From contig NZ_JAJEQG010000003.1 of assembly GCF_020687245.1 (NCBI RefSeq), positions 140,378 to 204,377 of the forward strand: a DNA stretch of 64,000 nt, in the 5' to 3' direction. Below the pieces are notes generated by a model that ran no database searches, was not told where the DNA came from, and saw only the letters and a program-made list of their open reading frames with translations. Position 1 is the stretch's first letter. Each line of letters starts with the position of its first letter. The stretch comes from Faecalibacterium longum CLA-AA-H243 (GTDB taxonomy: Bacteria > Bacillota > Clostridia > Oscillospirales > Ruminococcaceae). Shown here in pieces: positions 41,680 through 50,588 of this stretch. A program made the translations under genes and the position numbers.

Positions 41680-43083
41680 GTGGAAAACAAGCAGTCCTTA
41701 TCCTCTCCCGCCGGTGAGCGGGAAAACATCATGGGTACCATGGACATCAACCCTCTGCTCATCAAGCTCAGTGTGCCGATGATGGTATCCATGCTGGTGC
41801 AGGCCCTCTACAACGTGGTGGACTCGATTTTCGTGTCCCACGTCAGCGAGAGCGCCCTGACCGCCGTTTCGCTGGCGTTCTCTTTGCAGAACGTCATGAT
41901 CGCCGTGGGCGTCGGCACCGGCGTGGGCGTCAACGCCCTGCTGTCCAAGAGCCTCGGCGAAAAGAACCAGGAACGGGCCAATAAGACCGCCGAGAACGGC
42001 ATCTTCCTGTCCCTGTGCAGCTACGCCGTCTTCCTCGTCATCGGCCTCACCTGTATGAAACCCTACTTCTACGCACAGACTTCGGACATGGACATCGCCC
42101 GGCAGGGCATCCAGTATCTGCAGCTCTGCTGCGTGCTCAGCCTCGGCCTCTTTACCCAGACCATGGGCGAGAAGCTGCTGGCCGCCACCGGCCGCACCCA
42201 TCTGAGCATGATAAGCCAGCTGGTGGGCGCTGTCGTGAACATCGTTCTCGACCCCATCTTCATCTTCGGCTACTGCGGCGAGGCCCTGTCCGGCACCACC
42301 GGCGCTGCCGCGGCCACCGTCATCGGCCAGTTCTGCGGCGCGGGCATGACGCTGTACTTCAACCTCAATAAGAACCCCGACATCCAGATCAGCTTCCGGG
42401 GCTTCCGGCCCAGCGCAAAGGCCATCGGCCGCATCTACACCGTCGGCCTGCCCAGCATCGCCATGCAGTGCGTGGGCAGCGTGATGACCTTCTTCATGAA
42501 CCAGATCCTGATGGCCTTCTCGGCCACGGCTGTCGCCGTCTTCGGCGTCTACTTCAAGCTGCAGAGCTTCGTGTTCATGCCCATCTTCGGCATGAACAAC
42601 GGTATGGTCCCCATCATCAGCTACAACTACGGCGCACGGAAGCCAGAGCGGGTCAAAAAGACCATCCGCCTCTCAGTCTTCTACGCCGAGTGCATCATGC
42701 TGGTGGGCTTCTGCATCTTCCAGTTCCTGCCGGATAAGCTGCTGGGCCTCTTTGCCGCCAGCGACGCCATGCTGGCCATCGGCGTCCCGGCGCTGCGCAT
42801 CATCTGCCCCCACTTCCTGCTGGCGGGCGCCGGCATCGTGCTGAGCTCGGTGTTCCAGGCGCTGGGCAACGGCGTGTTCAGCCTGACCGTCTCCATCTGC
42901 CGTCAGCTGGTGGTGCTCATCCCCGCTGCATGGCTGCTGAGCCGCACCGGCGAGGTGAACATGGTCTGGTGGGCCTTCATCATCGCGGAGGTGGTCAGCC
43001 TTGCGCTGAGCCTCGTTTTCATGGCCCGCATCAACCGTACCGTCATCGTCCCGCTCTCCGAAAAGCAGGACGCGGCCGTATAA
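41680..43083 (+). CDS. MATE-family efflux transporter
   Basis: A 467-residue transporter with 12 helices in two MatE halves (about 20-185 and 240-410), exporting drugs or metabolites with sodium or proton. MVSMLVQALYNVVDSIFVSHV and FNYGAR-like SYNYGARKPERVKKT are typical. The start is GTG at 41680, five bases after AAAAGGAG; ATG at 41731 is the alternative and would lose 17 polar residues. Next gene follows after 21 bases. Confidence 0.92.
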   Translation: MENKQSLSSPAGERENIMGTMDINPLLIKLSVPMMVSMLVQALYNVVDSIFVSHVSESALTAVSLAFSLQNVMIAVGVGTGVGVNALLSKSLGEKNQERANKTAENGIFLSLCSYAVFLVIGLTCMKPYFYAQTSDMDIARQGIQYLQLCCVLSLGLFTQTMGEKLLAATGRTHLSMISQLVGAVVNIVLDPIFIFGYCGEALSGTTGAAAATVIGQFCGAGMTLYFNLNKNPDIQISFRGFRPSAKAIGRIYTVGLPSIAMQCVGSVMTFFMNQILMAFSATAVAVFGVYFKLQSFVFMPIFGMNNGMVPIISYNYGARKPERVKKTIRLSVFYAECIMLVGFCIFQFLPDKLLGLFAASDAMLAIGVPALRIICPHFLLAGAGIVLSSVFQALGNGVFSLTVSICRQLVVLIPAAWLLSRTGEVNMVWWAFIIAEVVSLALSLVFMARINRTVIVPLSEKQDAAV

Positions 43084-43104
43084 CCTGAAAGGAACGTGAA
43101 CTCT

Positions 43105-43806
43105 ATGGCAAAAAAGCTGAAGTGGAACCTTATCCTCATGAGCCTGCTCTATCTGGCGCTGGGCATCTTCCTGCTGATGGTGCCTGGCACGGCCCTCAAC
43201 GTGGTCTGCTACGCGCTGGGCGGCGTGGTGCTGGCCTGCGCGGCAGTGCAGCTGGTGCGGTATTTTGTCGTAGAGCGTGGCGTGTTCCAGAGCCAGCTCA
43301 CCCTCATCTCGGGGCTTGTCTGTCTGGCGCTGGGCGCATTCCTCATCATCCGCAGCGATGTGGTGGTGCGGGTGCTGCCCATCGTGTTCGGCCTGTTCGT
43401 CATCTTTGACAGTCTGGGCCGCATCCAGAACGCTCTCGAGCTGCGCCGGTGCGAGTATTCGAGCTGGAAGGTCTTTCTGCTGCTGGCCGTGCTCAGCGTC
43501 GTGCTGGGCATCGTGATGGTGGTGGACCCCTTCGGCACCATGGAGACGCTGGTGATGGCCATCGGCCTCATCCTCATCCTGGAAGGCGCACTGAACCTGC
43601 TGAGCGCCCTGTACACCATGCTGGCCGTCCGGCGCTTTATAAAGCTGCATCCGGAGACCCAGTCCATGCTGGAAGCCATTACCGGCCAAGATCTGAACGG
43701 CGACGGCGTCATCGCCCCGGATGTCTCCCACGCAGATGTGGAGTCTACCGCTGTGGAGCTCGACTATGTGGATGAGAGCGCCGAGGTGGAGCAGGAGAAC
43801 AAATAA
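43105..43806 (+). CDS. DUF308 (HdeD-like) membrane protein
   Basis: A 233-residue protein with six membrane helices in three pairs and an acidic cytoplasmic tail of about 45 residues. Repeated GxxLxxxGxxL patterns (LGGVVLACAAVQLVRYF, LGAFLIIRS, LGIVMVVDPFGTMETL) mark the DUF308/HdeD family. Function not established outside acid stress in Escherichia. Probably co-transcribed with the MATE gene. Confidence 0.85.
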   Translation: MAKKLKWNLILMSLLYLALGIFLLMVPGTALNVVCYALGGVVLACAAVQLVRYFVVERGVFQSQLTLISGLVCLALGAFLIIRSDVVVRVLPIVFGLFVIFDSLGRIQNALELRRCEYSSWKVFLLLAVLSVVLGIVMVVDPFGTMETLVMAIGLILILEGALNLLSALYTMLAVRRFIKLHPETQSMLEAITGQDLNGDGVIAPDVSHADVESTAVELDYVDESAEVEQENK

Positions 43807-43910
43807 CTTTAGCGGGCTTGCCCTCTCCGTCTGCTCCCGATAGGCGAAGGCTAACCCTCTGCTGAAAAACGAAACCCAAAATCAATTCAACATAAAGGAT
43901 AAAAAGAGTT

Positions 43911-45320
43911 ATGGAAAAGTACGATCTCATCATCGTTGGTGCCGGTCCTGCCGGCATCTTCACCGCTGTGGAGCTGCTGCGCCACGGCAGCAAGAAGCAC
44001 ATCCTGCTGGTGGAAAAAGGCAAGCCGGTGGAAAAGCGCCACTGCCCCAAGGCCGAGATCGGCCACTGCGTCAACTGCCGCCCCACCTGCGCCATCACCA
44101 CCGGCTTCTCCGGTGCAGGCGCCTTCTCCGACGGCAAGCTGAGCCTCTCCTATGAGGTCGGCGGCGACCTGCCCAGCCTCATCGGCGAAGAGTTTGCACA
44201 GGAGCTCATCGACTACACCGACAAGATCTACCTCGAGTTCGGCGCTGACCCCCATGTGGAGGGCATCTACACCGGCGAGGACATCAAGGAGATCCGCAAG
44301 AACGCCATCCACGCCGGTCTGAAGCTGGTGGACTGCCCCATCCGCCACCTCGGCACCGAGAAGGCACAGCAGCTCTATCTCGCCATCCAGAACTATCTGG
44401 CTGACAACGGCGTGGAGATGCTCTTCTCCACCGAGTGCGAGAACATCATCCTCGAAGACGAGGAGTGCAAGGGCGTGCTGCTGCGTCAGGGCAACGGGGA
44501 GCCCCGCGCCGTCTACGGCGACACCGTGGTCATCGGCACCGGCCGCCGCGGCGCAGACTGGCTTGAGAAAATTTGTGCAGAGCACCATATCGCCCACAAG
44601 CCTGGCACCGTGGACATCGGTGTCCGCGTCGAGTGCCGCAACGAGGTCATGGAAAAGGTGAACAAGGTACTGTATGAGTCCAAGCTCATCGGCTACCCGA
44701 AGCCCTGGAAGAACAAGGTCCGCACCTTCTGCCAGAACCCCGGCGGCTTCGTGGCACAGGAGAACTATGACAACGACCTGGCCGTGGTCAATGGCCACAG
44801 CTTCAAGGAGAAGAAGAGCGAGAACACCAACCTCGCCATCCTCGTCTCCCACAACTTCACCGAACCCTTCAACCAGCCCATCGCCTACGCCCAGAAGGTG
44901 GGCGAGCTGACCAATATGCTGGGCGCAGGCCACATCATGGTGCAGCGCTACGGCGACATCCTCGACGGCAAGCGCACCTGGGCGAAGGAGCTGGCCCAGT
45001 CCAACGTCAAGCCCACCCTGAAGGACGCCGTGGCCGGCGACATCACCGCCGCCATGCCCTACCGCGCCATGACCAACATCATCGAGTTCATCAAGATGCT
45101 GGACATGGTCGTCCCCGGCTTCGCCGCCAACGAGACCCTGCTGTACAGCCCTGAGCTGAAGTTCTACTCCAACAAGGTCAAGATGGACTCGAACCTCGAC
45201 ACCAACATCAAGGGCCTGCACTGCCTCGGCGACTCTTCCGGCTGGACCCGCGGCCTGATGATGGCCTCCGTCATGGGCGTGCTGATGGGCCGCAAGCTGA
45301 CTGAGAAGGAAGGCTGCTGA
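43911..45320 (+). CDS. FAD-dependent oxidoreductase
   Basis: A 469-residue flavoprotein. N-terminal FAD fold LIIVGAGPAGIFTAVELL, a Cys-rich HCPKAEIGHCVNCRPTC segment (four Cys, perhaps an Fe-S or zinc site), TGFSGAGAFSDGKL, VIGTGRRGADWL and the final CLGDSSGWTRGLMMASVMG flavin loop. It belongs to the FAD-dependent dehydrogenase group close to HI0933/BaiN-like or geranylgeranyl-reductase-like proteins. Substrate unknown. Confidence 0.88.
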   Translation: MEKYDLIIVGAGPAGIFTAVELLRHGSKKHILLVEKGKPVEKRHCPKAEIGHCVNCRPTCAITTGFSGAGAFSDGKLSLSYEVGGDLPSLIGEEFAQELIDYTDKIYLEFGADPHVEGIYTGEDIKEIRKNAIHAGLKLVDCPIRHLGTEKAQQLYLAIQNYLADNGVEMLFSTECENIILEDEECKGVLLRQGNGEPRAVYGDTVVIGTGRRGADWLEKICAEHHIAHKPGTVDIGVRVECRNEVMEKVNKVLYESKLIGYPKPWKNKVRTFCQNPGGFVAQENYDNDLAVVNGHSFKEKKSENTNLAILVSHNFTEPFNQPIAYAQKVGELTNMLGAGHIMVQRYGDILDGKRTWAKELAQSNVKPTLKDAVAGDITAAMPYRAMTNIIEFIKMLDMVVPGFAANETLLYSPELKFYSNKVKMDSNLDTNIKGLHCLGDSSGWTRGLMMASVMGVLMGRKLTEKEGC

Positions 45321-45365
45321 AACACCTTTCTGCACTAAGCTGCGCTGAATATTTGGTTCCCGATA

Positions 45366-45396
45366 CCTCTCCGCACTCCGCGGAGGGGCATTTTTT
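45366..45396 (+). terminator. Terminator after the FAD oxidoreductase gene
   Basis: 9-bp stem CCTCTCCGC/GCGGAGGGG (one wobble), then CATTTTTT. Confidence 0.8.
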
Positions 45397-45484
45397 GCGC
45401 TTCCTGCGGCAAAACCGTGCAGGATGCAAAAATCGGCAGAAAAAGTCAATTTTCGTCAACTCTGAAAATTTATGGAAATTTGAA

Positions 45485-45513
45485 TTGATTTTCCTCGTTA
45501 AAACTGCTACAAT
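45485..45513 (+). promoter_or_regulatory. Promoter of the RpiR-type regulator
   Basis: TTGATT (45485-45490), 17-base spacer, TACAAT (45508-45513). Confidence 0.75.
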
Positions 45514-45571
45514 CTCAAGTAGAACTCAAGAAGAAATTGTGTCTTGCGCATAATGCGAGGAGGGATCACTT

Positions 45572-46369
45572 ATGTGCGAAGCCCCCGGAAGCGTAGTAAC
45601 GCTGCTATGTTCCGGCATCCAGCTTTACAGCGCCGAGAGGCGCATTGCGGACTGCATCCTTGCAGATGTAAAGCGGGCGTCGATGTGTACGTCAGCAGAA
45701 CTGGCCCGGCTGAGCTGTTCGTCCGAGGCCACCGTCACCCGGCTGTGCCACAAACTGGGATTCGAGAACTACCGCAAATTCCAGCTGGCGCTGGCACGGG
45801 ACGCCATGGAGCAGCAAGAAGCCCAGCGTATGCGGGACGAAGGGCAGGACGAGCTGCATCAGGCACTTCTGAACATTCTGGCAAACCGCGAAGAGGAGCT
45901 GCGGGCCACCATTCAGGCCATTGATACCCGCCAGCTGCGGCAGATACTCTCTCTTCTGCGCAGCTGCGAGGTCATGGAGGTGGTCTCTGAGGGCGGCGGC
46001 CTGCCGGTGGCCTTCGATGCCTCCATCCGGTTCAGCCACCTGGGCAAGCGGTGCGTTTCCAGCGCAGTCCACGAGAAGAACCTTGCCTTTGCTCAGACGC
46101 TGACACCCAAAGACATCCTCATCGTGCTCTCGGCCTCCGGGCAGAGCGCCAGGCTGGAAGAGGTGTCCGCTGTCGCCAAAGGGCGGAATGTACCGGTGCT
46201 GGTCATCACCTGTGACAGCCACGGCCCGCTGGCCCAGCTGGCCGACTATGTGATGACGGCTTCCAACCGCGAACAGCGGCTCATCGAGGGCAGCCATGCG
46301 GCATCGCTGCTCTCGCCAAACGTCCTTATCGAGGTGCTTTACTACCTGCTGCGGATGGAAAATCTGTAA
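45572..46369 (+). CDS. RpiR/MurR-family regulator
   Basis: A 265-residue regulator: HTH_6 domain at about 1-78 (TSAELARLSCSSEATVTRLCHKLGFENYRKFQLAL) and a SIS sugar-phosphate domain at about 110-250 (VVSEGGGLPVAFDASIRF, DILIVLSASGQSARLEE). Such proteins sense phosphosugars. AGGAGGG precedes the ATG. No sugar gene is adjacent on its strand, so the regulon is unknown. Confidence 0.92.
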   Translation: MCEAPGSVVTLLCSGIQLYSAERRIADCILADVKRASMCTSAELARLSCSSEATVTRLCHKLGFENYRKFQLALARDAMEQQEAQRMRDEGQDELHQALLNILANREEELRATIQAIDTRQLRQILSLLRSCEVMEVVSEGGGLPVAFDASIRFSHLGKRCVSSAVHEKNLAFAQTLTPKDILIVLSASGQSARLEEVSAVAKGRNVPVLVITCDSHGPLAQLADYVMTASNREQRLIEGSHAASLLSPNVLIEVLYYLLRMENL

Positions 46370-46370
46370 A

Positions 46371-46408
46371 AAACAAACGCTGGCACGTTCGTGCCAGCGT
46401 TTGTTTTT
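46371..46408 (+). terminator. Bidirectional terminator
   Basis: 16-bp perfect stem AAACAAACGCTGGCAC/GTGCCAGCGTTTGTTT with GTTC loop between convergent genes. Confidence 0.95.
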
Positions 46409-46409
46409 A

Positions 46410-48428
46410 TCATTGGAGTTCTAGATCACTGGGCAGGATGACATCCAACTCCGCCGCAGGCTCTGCCACGAGGCGGCGGCTCTGGTTGAAGATGGCCTTT
46501 TCCAGCGTGTTGCGGGCGAGACGTCCGTTGCCCGCCGTGCGGGCGTCCTCTGCCTGGCGGCGCTCGTAGTAGCCCCGCAGCGGTTCCGTGCAGCTCTCGG
46601 CCAGCCTGTAGCCCTTGCCCCTCGCCAGCACATTCGTGATGTCCAGCAGCTCATCGGCAGTGTAGTCCGGGAACTCTATCTTGTTCGGGAAGCGGCTGGC
46701 AAGGCCGCTGTTGGCGGTCAGGAACGTCTCCATCTCCCCGGTGTAGCCCGCAAGGATGACCACCAGCTCGTCGCGGTGGTCTTCCATCCCCTTCACCAGC
46801 GTGTCGATGGCCTCAAGGCCGAAGCTGTCCTGCTCGCCCCGATAGAGGCTGTAGGCCTCGTCGATGAAAAGGACGCCGCCCAGCGCGCTCTGGATGACGC
46901 TGTTGGTCAGGGGGGCGGTGTGGCCGGTGTAGCGGCCCACGAGGTCTCCCCGGCTCACCTCCACCAGCTGCCCGCCCTTGAGGGCGCCGATGGCCTTGAG
47001 GTATTTTGCCACGAGCCGGGCGATGGTGGTCTTGCCGGTGCCGGGGTTGCCGGTGAAGATCATGTGCATCGAGAGGCTGGCGGTCTTGAGGCCCGCCGCC
47101 GCACGGCGCTGCTGCACCTGAATGTTATCGGCAAGACCGAAGACGTATTCCTTCACCGGTGCAAGACCCACGAGGTCGTTCAGCTCTTTCCTGATTTCTT
47201 CCACTGCGCCGGTATAGGCGGCGGGCAGTAGGTCGAAGAGCTTCTGGGGTCCGGCGTCGTTGAGGGCAAAGTCGAGGCCGTCCTCCCGGGCAGTCAGTGT
47301 AATCGTTCCGGTAAGCGTGGCATCTGTTTGCAGACAATATTCGCTCAGAGCGCGGAATATCTTATCGCAGCAGGCCGAAAGCCCCGCCGCACCCTGCTTC
47401 GGGCTGCACTGGGCCGCCACATAGTCCCGCACATCCGCGCCCGCCGACAGGGTCAGGCCGAGGCGGGTCTTCACTTTTGCGGCCAGCGCGTTGAGCTGCT
47501 GGGCTGCCAGCGCGGCGAGAGCTTCCCGCGCAAAGGCGCTGGTCTCACAGACATCGCCCAGCGCCGAGACGAAGGCCGCACCGAACTTATCGGCCAGCGC
47601 CTCCCGGCCCTTCTGGGAGAAGAAGACGAGGTACTTGCCGCAGGGGGTGATGCGGCTCACAGCCCCGGGGGCAAGCGCCGTTCCGGCGTCCACGAGGATG
47701 CCCTCCTTGTTGACAAGATACCGGCTGGACAGGGGCGCACTGCCCTTGACGGCGAGGTCTGCCAGCGTCTTCAAAAAGCCCGGGTAGCAGCTCTCGTAGT
47801 GCTCAAAGACCAGGATCTCGCCCGGCGCATGGAGGGCGGCATACAGATCCTGCAAAAAGAGCTTTTCAGCCCCCGAGTTGGGGTAAAGCGCCAGATCCAT
47901 AACGGCCAGCTTATCGCTCTGCAAAAGACCCCGGGCGGCCATGCAGCGGGCCGTCTCCGTCAGAGCGAAATGCCGCCCCGTGCCGGGCGCACCGCAGAGC
48001 AGGATGACGTTCCGGGCCGTGGGGGCCTCCGTCCCCAGCACGAAAGGCCGGCGCATCGCCCGCACGACGCCGTCCACGAAGGCGTCCTGCCCCAGCACTG
48101 TCTTTTTCACCTCAGCGGCCAGCCCTTCGAAGCTGCCCAGATGCTCCTGTTTGACTTCGGTGGTTCCTTTGGCCAGCAGGCCGTCGGCCTCCATATCCTC
48201 AAGCATCTTCTGGCTCTGGGCCAGCGCCTCCTGTGTGGTGTCTCTGCGCAGCTCGGCGTTCTGTTTTTTCAGCATTTCATCCAGCTTTTTCTGCTGCTCG
48301 AGCAGGGCTGCGTTCATATCAGGCAAACCGGGCTTTTCCGGCGGCGTTTTCTGCGTATCAAAGCGCAGTTTTCCTCCCGGGCCGAACACTCCGTTCATCA
48401 AGTTCTCCCAATCGTCGGTGTATGCCAT
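46410..48428 (-). CDS. Tandem AAA+ ATPase: inactive first domain plus SpoVK/CbbX-type domain
   Basis: A 672-residue cytoplasmic protein. Residues about 40-80 form a Gln/Glu/Lys-rich probable coiled coil. About 100-390 is a ClpB-like AAA+ domain (VLGQDAFVDGVVRAM) whose Walker A reads GAPGTGRH, with Arg152 in place of the essential Lys. About 410-672 is a CbbX/SpoVK-type AAA+ domain with Walker A GNPGTGKTT, Walker B GVLFIDEAYSL and LNDLVGLAPVKEYV. The ATG has GGAGG seven bases upstream. Substrate unknown. Confidence 0.85.
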   Translation of the reverse strand: MAYTDDWENLMNGVFGPGGKLRFDTQKTPPEKPGLPDMNAALLEQQKKLDEMLKKQNAELRRDTTQEALAQSQKMLEDMEADGLLAKGTTEVKQEHLGSFEGLAAEVKKTVLGQDAFVDGVVRAMRRPFVLGTEAPTARNVILLCGAPGTGRHFALTETARCMAARGLLQSDKLAVMDLALYPNSGAEKLFLQDLYAALHAPGEILVFEHYESCYPGFLKTLADLAVKGSAPLSSRYLVNKEGILVDAGTALAPGAVSRITPCGKYLVFFSQKGREALADKFGAAFVSALGDVCETSAFAREALAALAAQQLNALAAKVKTRLGLTLSAGADVRDYVAAQCSPKQGAAGLSACCDKIFRALSEYCLQTDATLTGTITLTAREDGLDFALNDAGPQKLFDLLPAAYTGAVEEIRKELNDLVGLAPVKEYVFGLADNIQVQQRRAAAGLKTASLSMHMIFTGNPGTGKTTIARLVAKYLKAIGALKGGQLVEVSRGDLVGRYTGHTAPLTNSVIQSALGGVLFIDEAYSLYRGEQDSFGLEAIDTLVKGMEDHRDELVVILAGYTGEMETFLTANSGLASRFPNKIEFPDYTADELLDITNVLARGKGYRLAESCTEPLRGYYERRQAEDARTAGNGRLARNTLEKAIFNQSRRLVAEPAAELDVILPSDLELQ

Positions 48429-48457
48429 CTGCCTGCCTCCGTCCTGCGTTTTTTCCC

Positions 48458-48486
48458 AGTATAGTGTACTTTGCCCCCTTTTGCAA
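48458..48486 (-). promoter_or_regulatory. Promoter of the AAA+ gene
   Basis: Minus strand TTGCAA (48481-48486), 17-base spacer, TATACT (48458-48463); divergent from the pullulanase promoter nine bases away. Confidence 0.8.
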
Positions 48487-48494
48487 GAAAAGTC

Positions 48495-48523
48495 TTGAAA
48501 ATCCACGGGCAGGCGGGTACACT
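48495..48523 (+). promoter_or_regulatory. Pullulanase promoter
   Basis: TTGAAA (48495-48500), 17-base spacer, TACACT (48518-48523). Confidence 0.75.
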
Positions 48524-48563
48524 AATTTTATATTGATTTGATATGCGAAGGGAATGGAACGAA

Positions 48564-50513
48564 ATGAAAACGCCCGCAGAGTGGAAAACGCTGTTCGAGA
48601 GCAGCGCCTTTGCACGGCAGACAAACTACAGCGGCCCTCTGGGGCCGGAATATAACCCCTCCGGCACCCGGCTCCGGCTCTGGGCGCCCACGGCGCAGAA
48701 GGTATCAGTCAACCTCTACCGCCGGGGCGACGGCGGGGCCTGCATGGGGACCCTGCCGCTGGAACAGCACGGGCAGGGCGTCTGGTCGGTTTATCTGCCC
48801 GGCGACCAGCACGGACATTACTATACCTTTACCGTCGAGGTGGACGGCACAGCATACGAGACGGGCGACCCCTACGCCCGGACGGCAGGCGTCAACGGCC
48901 TGCGGAGCATGATTTTAGACGCGCCCCGCATCGACCCGCCCGACTGGAACCACGACCACCGGGTCATCGTCCCGGCCTCCCGCCGGACGGTGTGGGAGGT
49001 CAGCGTCCGTGACTTCTCGCAAGACCCGGCCTGCGGCGTTCGGAATGCATGGCGGGGCAAATTCATGGCCTTTACCCAGAAAGGAACCACCCTTTCTTCC
49101 GCCGGCACCTTCCCCACCTGCCTCGACTACCTCAAGCGGCTGGGAGTGGGCTATGTGCAGCTGATGCCCATCTTCGACTTCGGCAGTGTGGACGAGAGCC
49201 GCCCTCTCACCCGGCAGTACAACTGGGGCTACGACCCCACCAACTACAACATCCCCGAGGGCAGCTACTCCACCGACCCCACGAAAGGCGAAGTCCGGGT
49301 GCGGGAGTGCAAGGAGATGATAGCCGCCCTCCACGCGGCGGGCATCGGCGTCGTCATGGACGTGGTGTACAATCATATGTACCGCAACGAGAACCCGCTG
49401 AACAGCACGGTGCCTTATTATTTTTTCCGGCAGAACCCGGACGGCAGCTTCTCCAACGGCAGCGGCTGCGGCAACGAGTTTGCCAGCGAGCGGCCCATGG
49501 CCCGGAAATACCTCATCGACTCGGTGCTCTACTGGGCGCAGGAATATCACATCGACGGCTTCCGCTTCGACCTCATGGGCCTCTATGACGTGGACACCAT
49601 GAACGAACTGCGGGCCGCGCTGGACGCTCTGCCGTGCGGCAGAAACATCCTGATGTACGGTGAGCCGTGGCAGGGCGGCGGAAGCCAGCTCCACCGGTAC
49701 GAGGCCAACAAGGCGAACCTCGCCATGCTGTCCGAGCGCATCGGCATCTTCTGCGACAGCACCCGCGACGTCATCAAGGGCGGCTGTTTTGACGCCCGGG
49801 AGCCGGGTTACGTCGAGGGCAGGCCGGGCAGCTTCTGGGACATCGGCGGGGCCGTGGCCGCGTGGTGCCGCAGCGACAAGATGCCCGCCCATTCGCCCGC
49901 CCAAATCGTCAGCTATGTCTCTGCCCACGACAATTTCACTCTCTGGGACAAACTGATGCTCGTCCGGTACGCCCGTCCCGAGTACACTGCCGCCGACTCG
50001 GCGGCGCTGGCCCAGAACCGGCTGGCGGCGGGCATTTATCTCACCTGCATGGGGATGCCCTTCATGCAGGCCGGCGAGGAGTTCGCCCGCACCAAAAAAG
50101 GTCAGGGCAACACCTACCGCTCTTCGCCCTCCCTCAACCGTCTGGACTGGAAACGAGCCGCGCAGTTCCACAGACTGGTGGACTATTACCGGGGGCTTCT
50201 GGGCCTGCGGGCGCAGTTCCCCCGCCTGAGCGCCCCGGACGCGGCCAGCCCGGCGGCTATCAAGTTTTTCTCGCTGGAACAGCCCCTCGTGGGCTGGACT
50301 TTGCCCGCCGCACCCGGCGACGGCGCGGCATGGCGGGCGCTCTGCGTCTTTTACAATCCCACGGAAGAAGAAAAACGGGCCCACCTGCCCGACGGCCAGT
50401 GGAAATTGCTGAGCGACGGCGTATCGTCTGCGCTCTGGAAAGGCCCCAGCCGGGTCTGCGGCGGCGAAGTGACACTGCTGCCATGCAGTGCAACGATTTT
50501 CGGCCAGGTATAA
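48564..50513 (+). CDS. Type I pullulanase / glycogen debranching enzyme
   Basis: A 649-residue GH13 enzyme that cuts alpha-1,6 branches. N-terminal CBM48 region (about 25-120, GTRLRLWAPTAQKV), then the barrel with the type I pullulanase signature YNWGYDPTNYN, DVVYNHMY, nucleophile Asp in DGFRFDLMGLYD, acid Glu in MYGEPWQGG and VSAHDN. No signal peptide, so it acts on internal glycogen or imported maltodextrin. The ATG at 48564 follows AAGGGA; an ATG 21 bases earlier lacks a good site. Confidence 0.95.
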   Translation: MKTPAEWKTLFESSAFARQTNYSGPLGPEYNPSGTRLRLWAPTAQKVSVNLYRRGDGGACMGTLPLEQHGQGVWSVYLPGDQHGHYYTFTVEVDGTAYETGDPYARTAGVNGLRSMILDAPRIDPPDWNHDHRVIVPASRRTVWEVSVRDFSQDPACGVRNAWRGKFMAFTQKGTTLSSAGTFPTCLDYLKRLGVGYVQLMPIFDFGSVDESRPLTRQYNWGYDPTNYNIPEGSYSTDPTKGEVRVRECKEMIAALHAAGIGVVMDVVYNHMYRNENPLNSTVPYYFFRQNPDGSFSNGSGCGNEFASERPMARKYLIDSVLYWAQEYHIDGFRFDLMGLYDVDTMNELRAALDALPCGRNILMYGEPWQGGGSQLHRYEANKANLAMLSERIGIFCDSTRDVIKGGCFDAREPGYVEGRPGSFWDIGGAVAAWCRSDKMPAHSPAQIVSYVSAHDNFTLWDKLMLVRYARPEYTAADSAALAQNRLAAGIYLTCMGMPFMQAGEEFARTKKGQGNTYRSSPSLNRLDWKRAAQFHRLVDYYRGLLGLRAQFPRLSAPDAASPAAIKFFSLEQPLVGWTLPAAPGDGAAWRALCVFYNPTEEEKRAHLPDGQWKLLSDGVSSALWKGPSRVCGGEVTLLPCSATIFGQV

Positions 50514-50514
50514 C

Positions 50515-50548
50515 AAAAAGCGGCCCGCCGCTTTACGCGGCGAGCCGC
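50515..50548 (-). terminator. htrA terminator
   Basis: Minus strand GCGGCTCGCCGC/GCGGCGGGCCGC stem (one wobble), then five Ts. Confidence 0.9.
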
Positions 50549-50588
50549 CCAACAAGAAGAAAGGAACTTCTGGGGGATGTCTTAACTT

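Noticed and set aside
43807..43910. Possible decayed third copy of the foldback repeat (CCTCTCCGTC, GCTCCCGATAGG)
   Set aside because: Only two short pieces match and the terminal inverted repeat is missing; too weak to call.
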